64,000 nucleotides of DNA from Linum tenue (Eukaryota; Streptophyta; Magnoliopsida; Malpighiales; Linaceae), in assembly GCA_946122785.1 (NCBI GenBank), contig CAMGYJ010000003.1, positions 31,637,811-31,701,810 of the forward strand, written 5' to 3'. The notes beneath the pieces were generated by a model. The model did no database searches. It was not told the origin of the DNA and was given only the letters and a program-made list of their open reading frames with translations. This document shows positions 29,041-40,471 of the stretch, piece after piece; within the stretch, counting starts at the first letter, position 1, and every line of letters begins with the position of its first letter. The position numbers and the translations under genes are program-made.

Positions 29041-31665
29041 CTTCTTCACACTCTTCTTCTCTCTTACTTCGTACCTACTCTTTGTCAAATCAGACAGCCA
29101 CATCCCTGGATAGCAAAACTGCCCACCCCAAAGAACAAAAAACATCCCATTATCATCCGCACATGCAAACATCATGGATCAGATTTCTGGGTTACAATCC
29201 AAAAACCCATTTCAGAGTTACAAACAAGCATATATGCAGATTGCTGATCAATGGGTTCTCGTTATTAAACTTTTTTTTTTTTTTTGGGTTTATCGTGTTC
29301 ACAACTAAAACGTCCACCCAGAAACAAACAAAAGCATAAAGCTTTCAAAAGGTTTAGCTGGATTTGTGTTACCTGAAGCCCTCTATCAACATTTTTGGCC
29401 CTCTTCTTGGGCCGTTGGGGAAGCTTGGTGCCTTTCATTACCAGGAAATCATTCTCCTTTTCCTTCCTCGACAGTGACAGAAAAATCCTCGGCCACTCCA
29501 CCGCCAATCTTTCCACCGGGGCTGCCGCTGTATTATTATGAACAGCTGCACCACCACGGCCACCTTCATGGTCCAGTTGGCCTGAAGTTGACTCTACGTG
29601 GTGGCGGCCGTGCCCGTGATGATGATGATCAGCAGCTGCTGCAGCTTGATGGTGGTGATGCAGCAAAGCAGCAGCTGCTGCTGCTGATCCATTCAATTTC
29701 TCATCCCTGCTAGACCGTGAGGTGGGCTGTTGCTGTTGGTGCTGAGCCTTTTTATCAACTTTGTCTGGAGTCGGAGGAGATCTTTTCCCCGCCGTAGTAG
29801 ATCTAGAAACCACCCGGCTTCCACCACCACCGCCACCACTAGCCCGAGACGGCGACCCGTTCCCAGCAGATCGCTTTTCCAAATTCCTGGTCATCGCCAC
29901 AGCCACCATACAACCCACCACCACAAAAGAATGAAGAAGAAAAAAACAAGCCCACAGATTAGTTAAGAAAAAACAAAGGCTGGCCTCGTTGGTTCTCTAC
30001 AATCTGTTGTGTTATGGCCGCGTGTGCGAGACTTAGAAAGAGAGACAAGGACACAAAGTTAGAGAGAGAAAGAGAAAGGGAGAGAGAATTAATTGTAAAG
30101 AGATATGCAAGGTTCAAAAACCCGAACCCAAATCCACAGGAACAAATAAAGAAAAAAGAGCTGATGAATCAAACGAACGCAATTAAATACACAGCCAAAC
30201 AGAGCTAATTTATCCCTCTCCCCCTCCCCCTCCCCAAATCATCACCACCACCATACAGCCAGACAGTCGTCCTGGCCATCACCCACCTTACAAAAGTACA
30301 AAATCATCATCATCATCATCAGCATAACTGAGTTAACAAGAAGACACCCTCAGTTCCTCACCCCATCTTATTAGATCCTACAAATCAAATAGCAAGAAAT
30401 TTTAAAAAAAGCCAACCATAAAACAGTGAGATTCAACCAACCAACCCAAGCTTCCAAATACCCACAACCAGAAATCCACAAAAGATTTCATCTTTCGACA
30501 GTGGAGATATGCAGACAGGTAGACAAAGGGAGGAGGTTTGATCCCTCCCACCATCAATCAAATCCACCCACCACGACACCATTAGATTCAGCTAGCTAGC
30601 TAGCACACTACGGGCGATAATGCTGATGATGGACAGGTGAAGATCAGGAAAGGTTAGAAATTACCTCGTCCTCCCTACTCCTGTCATGACAAAAACCTCC
30701 AACCCCAGAAATGGAGGAAGGGCCAGGCTTATGCGATGCCTTCTCCCAAACCCCACGAATCGGATTGGCTACTACTATGTACTAATAACAGACAATCGTC
30801 AGAAAAACTATTAACTAGACAAGTCTCTCTCTATTCTTTTCTTCCTTTCTTTCCTTTTGGGAAAATTGGAATACCCGCTTGGCCAACGAAATGAAAAGTC
30901 AGGAATCCAGAATCACTCAGTTCGCCATATATATTCTCTCGAGGGGGTAGAACCGTAAATCACTCAGATGGCTGCCTAACGAAAGTTGCTTGCTACTATC
31001 AATCACAGGGCACAGGGACGAACGACTGCTCTTTTAACAAAGCAAATCAAACGCCAAATTGGTTGATTCTAAATCCCTAGATTGAATGGATTTCAGTTAA
31101 AAATCCGCAAAAGATAGAAATACATATATTTCGGGTTTACCTATGCGAGAGGAGAGCGGCGGTTTCTTTCCTGAGGTTGCCTCCCCTGCCGTTGGTCGTT
31201 TGCTGGGGATGTTGTGCCGCCGCCGGCGGAGGAGGCGGCATAGACGGAGCCGGCAGCTTGCTGTCGTCTAGTCTCCTGGTGACCTTAGAGGCGACGGTTT
31301 GTTGCCTGGCTTGACCGGAAGATGAGGATTCATCGGCCAGAGCCCGGATCTCCGACCGGGATACCCTCGCCCTCTTCTTCTGACCCCATTGCAGCAACAT
31401 ATCGCCGCTCCCACCCCGGCTGGGCGGACTAGCCTCCCGTTTGTCGGAGAGCGAAGGGCTCCCGGCTGCGACGCCATTGCTGCTGCTGCTGTGGTGGTGA
31501 AAATCCTGCGTTCTGGACGGCGATCTGTATCTGAACCCTTTGATTTCGTAACCAGTGGGGGACGAGCTGACTCCGACTGGGATTGACCGGCCGCTCGTGC
31601 CGACGGTGCTGGTGGGCTTCTTGCCGTTTGGTAAAGGGAGACAATCTGGGCTTACGCTCTGATAT
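29041..31665 (-). CDS. DUF1639 family protein (three exons seen, both ends unresolved)
   Basis: Plant-specific DUF1639 protein of unknown biochemical role. Three exons join in phase: 31665-31141, 29886-29373 and 29118-29041. The first carries a Ser/Pro-rich N-terminal part with SIPVGVSSSPTGYEIKGFRY and LQWGQKKRARVSRSEIRALA. The second is rich in Gln, His and Ala runs and ends in the conserved core EWPRIFLSLSRKEKENDF followed by KGTKLPQRPKKRAKNVDR. The third gives FCYPGMWLSDLTKSRYEVRE and a donor site. Relatives usually have one more short exon; I could not place it, nor the exon with the start codon upstream of 31665. The basic KKR clusters could act as nuclear signals (inference). Histidine and glutamine runs make the protein partly disordered. 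No lesion is seen, so it is probably functional. Confidence 0.85.
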
Positions 31666-33219
31666 CTGCAACCAACAACCCATTTTTTTCACTGGTCAGC
31701 GACTCCCCCGCAACAAACAAACACTCAGACCTAAGAAACCATATCAAAATTCAATCAGAAGGAAGCCATGTTAATCAAAACAACCGAAAACAGAAAACAC
31801 CAATAGATCATATAAGATCCACAGGAACTGAAGAGAACGCTGCAAGAACATAAGGCTAATTAATCTACTGGAATGAGATGGAGGAACCAGTGAGACTGGG
31901 CGGATAACTGTTACTGAGCGAGACTCAGACTGGGTATTCAGCTATACACCAAACAAGTGAGGTAATTGAGGTAGTGTAATCGGTGATTTCGGAAGGAGGC
32001 AGAGAGCTCTGAAACTGAATAGTAGGGATAGAGAGTGGGGGCATTTTGGTGGAATTGCAAGAAGCAGGGAGGGATTTAGGGTTTCTTTCTGGAATCTGGA
32101 TCGTCCCCACTGCTCAAATTGGGAACAGCAACCGGGACTGTACTGATAGAAAACCCTAGAACATGTGGATCTTTTTCTCTTTTCAGGGAATTCATTTCCA
32201 ATGTTACAGAGAACATGAATCATCCCAATTCACACTACCGGGAGAAAGAACACGATTCACGCAAAGAGTTCTCTATCCATTGCTCCTCCGCCAAGAGACA
32301 TTGCCGCCGCTGCAAACAGAAATCTGGAATTTGCCGATGGAAAACATTACTGGAAGAGACGAAGGGGGAGAAGGGAAGAAGGAGAAAGTGAGCGAAGCAA
32401 TAGAGGAAGAGCCAAACAGACTGCGGCGGCGGACAGAGACCAAGAAAGCAGCAGCAACAACAACAACAATGAAAACCGGATCCAGAAATCGAAACGCCAC
32501 TTGGCTCATACGACCTCAGCGATCAGAGGAACAAACAAAATGCTGGTCACAAGTCCAACAAGAAATTTGGGGAGAAAAAAGATCAAACACACCTCAAAAG
32601 AACCCATGACTCTAAAACACAAAGCAGAATCTCAGAATCATCGAACACAAACTCAAAAAGAAAACCCAGAACAAAGAAGAAGAAGAAGAAGAACGAAAGA
32701 GATAAGACGAGGAGTGAGGAAGAAGAGGTCACGGACCTCATCATTGTAACCATAAACAAAACAACTGGAGAGGAAATTCAGATATGCCTCGTCGGAAGAA
32801 GGAATGGCTCCTTCCTCGTCTTCTTCTCCTGCTCCTCGTCCGGCTATTCTTGTCCGCCACAAACAAATCACACACCAACCCCCCTTCCGCCGGAAGATTT
32901 TGGGTTAGGAGTTAGAAGAGGGAAGAGATAAGGGGCGAAGAATGGAAGGTAGAAGGACGGTGAAAAGGAAAGCGGTGAGAGGAGAGAGCCGAGACAAGAA
33001 GGGAGGGGAGAGCAGAGAACAGAATGAAGAAACAGAGGAAGGCACCCAGAGAAGAGAAAAGAAGAAACACACAAAAACAATGTAGGAAGGAGGCGATGAG
33101 ACGAGGAAGAAATAAACATAGAGAAAAAGTAAAACAAAAATTATATTTAAATAATAAAATACTTAAAACCCCTTATACAGTGGGGGAAGAAGGGAATGGA
33201 AAGAGGTAAAGTGAGTTGA
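31666..33219. promoter_or_regulatory. Upstream region of the DUF1639 gene
   Basis: On the minus strand this region precedes the DUF1639 gene and should contain its first exon, leader and promoter. Purine-rich tracts at 32360-32720 and 32930-33120 (pyrimidine-rich on the gene strand) resemble long 5' leaders of plant genes. A start codon could not be chosen. Role inferred from position. Confidence 0.4.
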
Positions 33220-33590
33220 GTAAGGTTGTCAAACCGGATTAAGTTATCAAGCCGGTTTGGCAAAAAGTTTAAGGTTTAATGGTTAGATTATGGTTCAATC
33301 CGGTTAAATTAATTTTGTTTGACACTGCTTAAAATTTATAATAGACACCTCTTCTCTTACCCTAAATAAATTACTAAAATCCAAACTTTCAAATATTATT
33401 ATTATTATCCCAAGTCAGCAACCAAATATTATTATTGTTATTATTACTCTTACACTTGTGTGTATGATATTTCTCTTTGCAATTTTCAAATTAAAAAAAC
33501 CATAAATATAAACAACATTAAAATGGAATTCAATTTTTATTTTACCGCAAGCTGGCCCAAATAAAATGGAAACTCTCTCCTTTTTCGTGC
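33220..33590. other. AT-rich stretch with AAGGTTGTCAA/CCGG words
   Basis: Holds AAGGTTGTCAAACCGG at about 33230; a near inverse (CCGG..AAAGGTTGACAACCTT) occurs around 37811-37832. They may be the two ends of an element into which the LINE between them inserted, but no target-site duplication supports it. Confidence 0.35.
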
Positions 33591-33606
33591 TCTGCAGGAA
33601 ACCACC

Positions 33607-34948
33607 GTGATGGCTTCTTCGCCGGCTGGCGAGGGTTCTTCATCTCCGTCGTCCTGGGCAAACCTATTTTCGGTTGCTCCAGCGAAGAGACTAACATATC
33701 GCCCACCTGAGAGGGTTAAGGATGGTTTTCGAATTCCACAGGATGTGAAGGAGAAGGGCGCTGAGCGATGGAAGCTGTCTTTGATTGGGCAATTCGTCGG
33801 GAAGCGTCCAAAGGCTGCGGAGCTGCAGCCGTGGGCTAACCGGCTTTGGGGGAGGGATGGATTGGTACGTGTTTCGCGTTTTGGTCCTAAGATGTTGGTA
33901 TTTCAATTCCCATCGAGTTCTTCCTGTGATTGGGTCTTCACTTCGGGGCCTTGGTACCTGGGTGGGAATCCAGTTTTCTTTCGTAAATGGGAAGTGGGTA
34001 TTCAGCCTATTGAGCCAAAGATCGAAACCATGCCTATCTGGGTTAAGATCTCGGGTTTACCTTTGGAATATTTGGGACAGGATGGAATTGAGTGGGTTGC
34101 TAGTACTATGGGGAGGCCGCTTTGGACTGATCAGAAAACTAGGGTTGGAGATCAGTTGGGGTTTTCGAAAGTTTGTATTGAGCTGGCAGCTAATTTTGAT
34201 TTCCCAAGAAGGATTAGGTTGCATCCAGATGATGACCCTGATTTTGAGATTGGGGTGGAGTATCTACAGTTGCCGCGAGTTTGTTCGAAATGCTCTTTGT
34301 TTGGTCATAGTTGCCCTCAGGAGCCTGTTAGAGAATGGCGAGCGAAGGAAAGGGTGGATCAGAAGGTATCGAAGGAAGTGCTGAATTCAACTGATATGGA
34401 TGCTAGGTTGGTTGTGATTAGTGAAGCTGCTCCTGAAAATGGGGGGATTATTGAAGCTGGTGAGGATGTTGGGCAAAAGGAAGAAGGGTTGGTGGAAGAA
34501 GCTGCTCCTGAAAACGGGGGGGACTGTTGAAGCTGGTGAGAATGTGGGGCAAAAGGAAGAAGGATTGGTGGAAGAACTGACTGTTCAGGTGCTGACAGAT
34601 GATGGGTTGGTTGCTGACTCTAATGTGGTTGCTGAGCCTGTTTTAAGCATTGAGGCGGTTAATATTCACGCTCCTTCATCAACTGGGAGCCCTCCCCTGA
34701 GTTTTGCTCAGATAGTTAGAGGATCATCTCCTAAGGGAGGGAGTCCTTCTACTACTGAACAAGTTGCTGAGGTTGACAAGTCACCATCGGAGAACTTGCA
34801 GCTCCAACATGCTCAGAGGGGACTGTCCAAAGACAAAGAGAACATTAAGCCTCCAGATAAAGGAAAGAGGGTTTGGATTGACTCTCCGTCGATCCCCTAT
34901 CAACAGAGGAAAGGAGGTAAGGGTGGTAGAGGAAGAGGAAGGAAATGA
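33607..34948 (+). pseudogene. LINE ORF1 (DUF4283 and zinc knuckle), frameshifted
   Basis: Encodes the nucleic-acid-binding protein of the LINE. The first 300 codons, from MMASSPAGEGSSSP, include the DUF4283 region (RVSRFGPKMLVFQFP, IETMPIWVKISGLPLEYLGQ) and a CCHC-like knuckle (CSKCSLFGHSC) near residue 230. At 34423-34572 a 75-bp segment is tandemly duplicated; the second copy has an extra G in a G-run, which shifts the frame and stops the protein after ENGGDC. The rest continues in the next frame to 34948 with a basic, glycine-rich tail. Its last bases overlap the start of the endonuclease frame, the normal layout of plant L1 elements. The frameshift should inactivate it. Confidence 0.75.
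34423..34573 (+). repeat. 75-bp tandem duplication in LINE ORF1
   Basis: Copies at 34423-34497 and 34498-34573 both begin GAAGCTGCTCCTGAAAA. The second is one base longer (a longer G-run), so what would be a 25-codon in-frame duplication is now a frameshift. Confidence 0.85.
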
Positions 34949-36617
34949 GGATTATTACCTGGAATACTAGAGGGTTTAAAGCAGATAGTAAATATATAGC
35001 TTTGCTTAAGAAAATAAACAAATATAATATAGACATAGCAGCTGTTCTTGAACCAAGAATAAGAGCCTCTGAGACAGATAAACTAGTTGAAAAGCGATTT
35101 CCAGATTGGGAGACAAAGATTAAGCATAATGACTCTAATTTGGGGAAGATTTGGTTGATTTGGAAAAAGGATATTCCGCTTACAGTTTTACATTCTTCTT
35201 ATCAGTTTGTGCAATTTATGGTGGGGGAACTCAACCATTTTTTGGAACAGTGGTATATGCAGCAAATGATGAGAACATGAGGAAAGCTCTTTATACTAAT
35301 TTAAAGAGTATTAGAGTTACTACTGCTCCCTGGATTGTGATGGGAGACTTCAACGACATAAGACATCCTTCAGAGGCCTCAAACTCACCTAGAGTTGATG
35401 CCCCTATGACTTTATTCAATGACTGGATAACTGAGCTGGAGCTGGAGGAACATCAGGCCGCTAGGCCTTGGTACACCTGGCTTAATAAGCAGGTAGCAAA
35501 CCTATTGCAAAGCGTCTGGACAAGGTTTTGGTGAATTTCTCATGGATGGATACAATTAAGGAAAGTCGGGTTCATTTTCAGACTCCGAGTATTTCTGATC
35601 TCTGCCCATGTATGTTGATACTGCAGCTGAATTAAAGTCGATACCCAAACCTTTTAAAATTTTCAAGTTTTGGATCCATCACCCAAAATTTGATTCGCTC
35701 TTAGAGGAGGCTTGGAGGAGTAATGTGTCTGGTCACCCATTGATCAGAGTTAGTCAGAAGCTTAAGAATCTAAAGAACTTACTGAGGAAGTTGAATAGAG
35801 AAGAGTATTCAGATCTGTCTGAAAGAGTTAGAATGAAGGAAAAGGAAGTTAATGAAATTCAGCAACATGCCCTAGATGCGCCATCTACTGAACTGTTTGA
35901 AATTGAAACCAAAATGGGAATAGAACTAAGAGCACTACTTGAAGTAGAAGAGATATTCTACAAGCAAAAATCTAGAGAGAGTTGGCTTAAAACAGGAGAC
36001 ATGAACTCGGCTTTCTTTCATCGTGTAGTTAGAGCTAAACAGTGTAGAAGCACTATAAGGGTGCTGAAGAATGAAGAAGGGGAGAAAATTACAGATGTTG
36101 AAGAGATGGCTCAGGTTGCGGTCAGATTTTATAAAAGGTTACTTGGGGTTGAAGACTCTGAAGTTATTGTCAAGCCTGATGAGTACTATGATGTTCTGCT
36201 GAGGAAGAAACTCTCCGAGGAGCAGACTGAGGATCTTTGTGATCCTTTTACAGATGAGCAGATTAGAGAGGTGATATTTGCTATGGATGGTAATAAAAGC
36301 CCTAGTCCAGATGGCTTCTCAGCTGCTTTCTTTCAATACGCCTGGCCTCTTATTGGCCCTGAGGTATGTTCTGCCATTAGGTTCTGCTTTGAACAGGATA
36401 TGATTCCTAGACCTATAAATGCAACAATTCTTTCCTTGATCCCTAAGGTTTCAAACCCAGATGAGATGAAAAATTTTAGACCTATCTCCCGCTGCAATAT
36501 CCTTTACAAGTGTATTTCTAAGCTCATTGCAAAAAGGCTTAGCCCTCTCCTTCCATTCCTTATCAGTAAAAATCAAACAGCCTTTGTGAAAGGAAGGTTA
36601 ATAGGAGATATTCTTGG
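34945..36617 (+). pseudogene. LINE ORF2: endonuclease and N-terminal RT, broken
   Basis: The frame opens MRIITWNTRGFK, the start of an apurinic-type endonuclease domain; IAAVLEPRI supplies the metal-binding glutamate and VMGDFNDIRHPSEA the later Asp/Asn pair. A frameshift near 35200-35240 moves the domain to another frame, and another near 35510 separates it from the reverse-transcriptase part. RT runs from 35608 with NREEYSDLSERV, SWLKTGDMNSAFFHR, KSPSPDGFSAAFFQ and NFRPISRCNILYKCISKLIA. It ends inside the finger region (QTAFVKGRLIGD), before the catalytic YADD motif. The ORF cannot give an active protein. Confidence 0.8.
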
Positions 36618-37170
36618 ATATACGGGATTTGGGGAATAACTTTGCCTTTACCTTTTACAAATCCAAATACATTTGGAAATATGGTTGATATAAAAGTTGT
36701 AGTACTTAAAAAGTTATGCAAAAAAAAAAAATCATGACGTTCGGATTGCGAAACACAAAGTTATGGTTTTCCAAAGTTTGGCAAAATAGAAAACTTACTC
36801 GGTCGGGGTAGCAAACGACTTTTTTGGAGATGAAGGCGGGACCAAATGGCTTTTGACTGTTTGCCGCTTGCAAGATCTCGAAAAATTATGCGGAATCAAT
36901 TTTTTTTCTAAGATCGGATTACGGAGCTCAAAGTTACGTCTGTTTGAAATTTCAGCGCAGATCAAACATTCATCGCGGCCGACAGCCGCGGTGATGCATT
37001 CACTGTTGTCCTCTACTGCAATGATGCATTCGCTGCTGATGCATGTCACTGCGTTTGTCGGCCGCAGTGATGCCCGAACATGTGTAGATTGGGAATTTTT
37101 CATAAAACATGTGTATTTTGAGAAAAAAAATTAAAAACGTGTGTATTCTGAGATTTTTTCCATCACCCAC
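36618..37170. repeat. Repeat piece shared with the MULE at 43381-44282
   Basis: From GGATATACGGGATTT at 36618 to about 36965 the sequence is clearly related to 43705-44040 inside the MULE-type element, including TCGGGGTAGCAAACGAC (36795-36820 region) and GAAGGCGGGACCAAA. The right part (36970-37075) holds an inverted repeat of GCGGCCGACA / TGTCGGCCGC. No coding function is recognised. It replaces the missing 3' half of the adjacent LINE, so the junction marks an insertion with loss or a rearrangement. Confidence 0.7.
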
Positions 37171-38782
37171 ATCTCTCTGTTTCCTCAATCATCTCAAACG
37201 TGACCAACAGGTTTGGGTCGGAGGTTTTTCAAAAGATTTCCCCCGTCGTCGGTGTCGAAAACAGAAGTATCTTTGAATCCTTCGGTAGGAAGTTTTCCCG
37301 AATTTGCCGGCAGGAAGCGTAGCCATCCAATTCCCAAAGCCCCTGCAACTGGCCCAACCCTGACTTTATCTGGTTTTGACCAGTGTTGTAAAAAACGAAC
37401 CAGACATTGATCCGAATTAATAAGAGGTTCATGGTTTATCGAATACTTTTGATTAACTGGTATTAAAACCGGTCATAAACCGGTGCTTGGCTCCAAAAAA
37501 GAATAAAAAAGTATAGATTAAGAATAAAAAAAGTCAAACGCTAATAGTGGTGGGCTGTAGGAACTATGGAGTATTCGATTACCTTCTTTCAATTTCATTA
37601 ATAATTAACTAAAAGAAACAAAAAATTTAGGCGCCAATTAAGTTTTCCCAGCTCGCCCATTTTTTTCCTTCCAGGGCCGGACTTGTGCCCAAATCCAATT
37701 TTTACCGATCTGGCCCGATTTTCATAACACTGGTTTTGACCGGCTACCCCTATAATATGACTGGTTGGAGCCATTTTATGTCCAGTTCCAATCGGACCCG
37801 GCCGTCCAACCGGATAAAGGTTGACAACCTTGGGTACGAGGTTTATTATTTTCCGCTGAGTATTCTATATTGCCCTTCCTTTCTCTTCCTGTCATCCTTT
37901 CGCTGCCACTTCGGATCTTGGCGGAAAATTGTGATTTCTCTTGGGATAATTTCCTAAATGGCCCCAATTTTTATATTGTGGACAAATATTTGTCGAAATT
38001 TCAAAAAGATCAAATGACTACATTTAAAGTTTTAGACAAAAAAAATAACATGGTTACGAAATTGATTGTCACATTTGACAGTTCACTTACAATCAACTGA
38101 GTCATCTGAAAAAGATAACGTCGCAACAATGTATATTGATGTTATTGTAACAATCATCACCGTCGTCAAAACTATCAACAAAGATGTCACTTTTTCTTGA
38201 ACCATGCATTCTAGAAAAACCAGGACAGCTCTTACAAAAAGGGGAAAAAATGAAATGACTTGCATGAAATGTCTACTCTTCTAATCTCGATCCCTTTCAC
38301 TACCTTCTATTACATCTTCACATTCTTTCTAACTACTTCTCTTCATGGGAAAAGGGAAATTAGTGGGTGATTTGAATACGAGGTTGCAAGAGGTAGGGTT
38401 CGGGTTAAAGCAAAATGCGAGAATGTTCATTGACATAGGGGACTAAGTTGCTTTCATCTATCCTCTATCATTGTTGTCATTTTGACAAGAACATGAGATC
38501 TAGATTTGACTAGTTGTAAAACCTTATGGCTTTTAAATCACGTGACTTCCCTTGTAAAAATTTTCAGACAACCTTCATATGCTCTCCCGTGGTTTCATCC
38601 TTTTTGTGAGTCCGACCTTCTGCTTCATGACTTCGTTTATGCTGATAGACTTCTGAAGCTCACCAAGGGTGTCATCATCGTTACTTCCCTTCTTGATCTT
38701 CTTGTCCTTAACAAATTTATTCTCTTGCTTAGAACTTTAAACGGTCAAGTACTAGAGAGCCATAAGTACATATTTGACTAGG
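37171..38782. other. Gene-free stretch between LINE remnants
   Basis: No gene is recognised. 37380-37480 and 37720-37830 contain AACCGG-type words in both orientations; the latter ends AAAGGTTGACAACCTT. 38400-38780 is unique-looking sequence of unknown nature that served as the target of the LINE inserted at 38800. Confidence 0.4.
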
Positions 38783-38799
38783 AAAAGTCTCTAGGATAT

Positions 38800-40455
38800 A
38801 GCTCGTTTTTGGTGGGGGTGGAAGAGGGGAAATCTAAGATTCGTTGGATTTCTTGGAGGAACCTGTGCAAAAGTAAGCATGAAGGGGGCATGGGGTTTCG
38901 CCGATTTGAGCTTTTCAATCAAGCGTTGCTTGCTAAAATTGGTTGGCGTATCCTTACGGAACCCAGTCCCTTCTGGCCCAGGTGTACAAAGGTAAATATT
39001 TTCCGAATGGGTCGTTCCTGTCTGCTCAGGCCCGGTCTCGTCCTTCGTGGGGATGGAAAAGTATCCTCTATGGTCGACAATTGTTGGAGTCAGGGTTGCG
39101 TTGGCAAATTGGGAATGGTCAAAAGGCTCTTCTGCTTACGTCCAGTTGGATACCTTCGCAACATCCCCGGCTCCCAGTCTATAACCCGTGCGTGGTTCCT
39201 GATGGGGAGGGGTTGAGGGTGGAGGAGGTGATCCAGCGTGGAGAGGGTCGTTGGAATGAGCTAAAACTTAGTCAATGGTTTGACCCGGCAACCTGTAAAG
39301 ACATTAAGGCCATTTCGTTGCCGAGGCAGGATATTGAGGATAAATTGATTTGGCATTCGACTCCGGATGACCTTTTCTCTGTTAAGTCAACGTATTACGT
39401 CGCGGTGAATTTGGATCGGCAGAAGGGTCATTGGAGAGCTTTGGTGAGTTGGATGGATAAGCAAAGCTGGATCAGAGTTTGGGAGGCGGATATTCCACCG
39501 AAGCTCAGGGTGTTTGTTTGGCAAATCTTTCATAGAATTCTGCCTACTACAGAAGCGTTGCGTGAGAAGAAGGTGGTTGTGATGCCCCGGTGTCCGGTAT
39601 GCTGGGAGGCTTCGGAAACGCTGGAACATTTGTTCTTGGAATGTCCGGTGGCTCGTGCATTGTGGGATCATTCTGGGCTAACCCACTTGGGTGAAGGCTT
39701 GCCTCGCCATACGTTCCCGCTCTTTCTGAAGAATGTGTTGAGTAGGATTCACAACTCGGCTCTCGTAATGTCTGTAGTGGCTGTTCTGTGGAGGATTTGG
39801 CGGTCCCGGAATTGGGTGGTCTTTGAAGGCAAGCAGTTCGGTATCCATGTCTTAATGCGCCAATTCTACCAACAAGTGCAGGAATGGCTTCACTTACCTC
39901 GTGACCCGATTTCACAGCCTCCACGCCCTCTGGCCCCGACCGTAATCCCGCATGGAGATGACACGGCGATTTGTATGTGGGATGGGGCGGTGAGGTTGGG
40001 CTCACATGCGGCAGGGGGGATGGTTATCCTCAATTCTGGTAGAGAGGTCATCCTTGCAAAGGGGGTTCACTTCCCGGCTCTGGATGATCCAGTGATGGTG
40101 GAAGCTTTGGCCCTCCGGGAGGCGGTTGGTTGGTGTTTAGCTAATGGATTCACTGCCATGAGGTTTGAAGGTGATGCCCAAGTGATAATTGAGAAGATTC
40201 TCCGGAAGGATGTTCGAGATAGTAATATAGGGGCCATACTGGAGGAGATAGTGAATATTTTTGCTTCAAACATAGGGTTGAATGTACGATTTGTAGGTCG
40301 GCGGAACAATAGGGTAGCTCATTTGGTAGCTAGGCAAGCCCTGTCTTTGTCCCCGTCTGCTTGTCGCTTGTTTGATTTTCAGGCCTGGCTGTATTCCAGG
40401 ATGTAACGATTTATTGATTTCAATCTATTGATTATCTTTTGTAAAAAAAAAAAAA
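38800..40455 (+). mobile_element. 5'-truncated LINE with poly(A) tail and target-site duplication
   Basis: The insertion starts mid reverse transcriptase (IRWISWRNLCKSKHEGGMGF) and ends in a 15-16-nt poly(A) near 40443-40458. It is flanked by the direct repeat GTCTCTAGGATAT, extendable to 17 bp with the adjoining A residues (38783-38799 and up to 40471). Truncated 5' end, poly(A) and a long duplication are the hallmarks of target-primed reverse transcription. The duplication is perfect, so the insertion is relatively young. A separate insertion from the LINE at 33597-36617. Confidence 0.92.
38812..40406 (+). pseudogene. LINE ORF2 C-terminal part: RT end, zf-RVT, RNase H
   Basis: The frame begins in the RT C-terminal region (GGMGFRRFELFNQALLAKIG), shifts by one base near 38965-38980, and then stays open for more than 470 codons to the stop at 40406. 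It holds QVYKGKYFPNGSFLSAQARS, the zf-RVT region (PPKLRVFVWQIFHRILPT, then CPVCWEASETLEHLFLEC) at about codons 190-240, and an RNase H domain with CMWDGAVRLG, VEALALREAVG and RFEGDAQVIIE carrying the acidic residues. The C-terminus reads FQAWLYSRM. With the 5' part missing it cannot move on its own. Confidence 0.85.
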
Positions 40456-40471
40456 AAAGTCTCTAGGATAT

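Larger units (their letters stand above)
33597..36617 (+). mobile_element. LINE (L1-type), 3'-truncated: ORF1, endonuclease, start of RT
   Basis: Plus-strand plant L1-type retrotransposon. ORF1 (33607-34948) carries a DUF4283-like RNA-binding region and a zinc knuckle (CSKCSLFGHSC); ORF2 starts at 34945 with an endonuclease and continues into reverse transcriptase (35608-36617), ending at about KGRLIGDI. Beyond this the sequence switches to another repeat family at 36618, so the RT catalytic motif, zf-RVT and RNase H parts are missing. Several frameshifts mark it as inactive. It is distinct from the LINE at 38800-40455, which has its own target-site duplication. Confidence 0.85.

Noticed and set aside
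33230..37832. Possible 4.6-kb element with AAGGTTGTCAA inverted ends
   Set aside because: The inverted match is only about 11 bp well conserved and no target-site duplication was found; it may be two separate MITE fragments.
39547..40005. Minus-strand open frame of 152 codons
   Set aside because: Lies antisense to the zf-RVT/RNase H part of the LINE at 38800-40455 and has no family resemblance.
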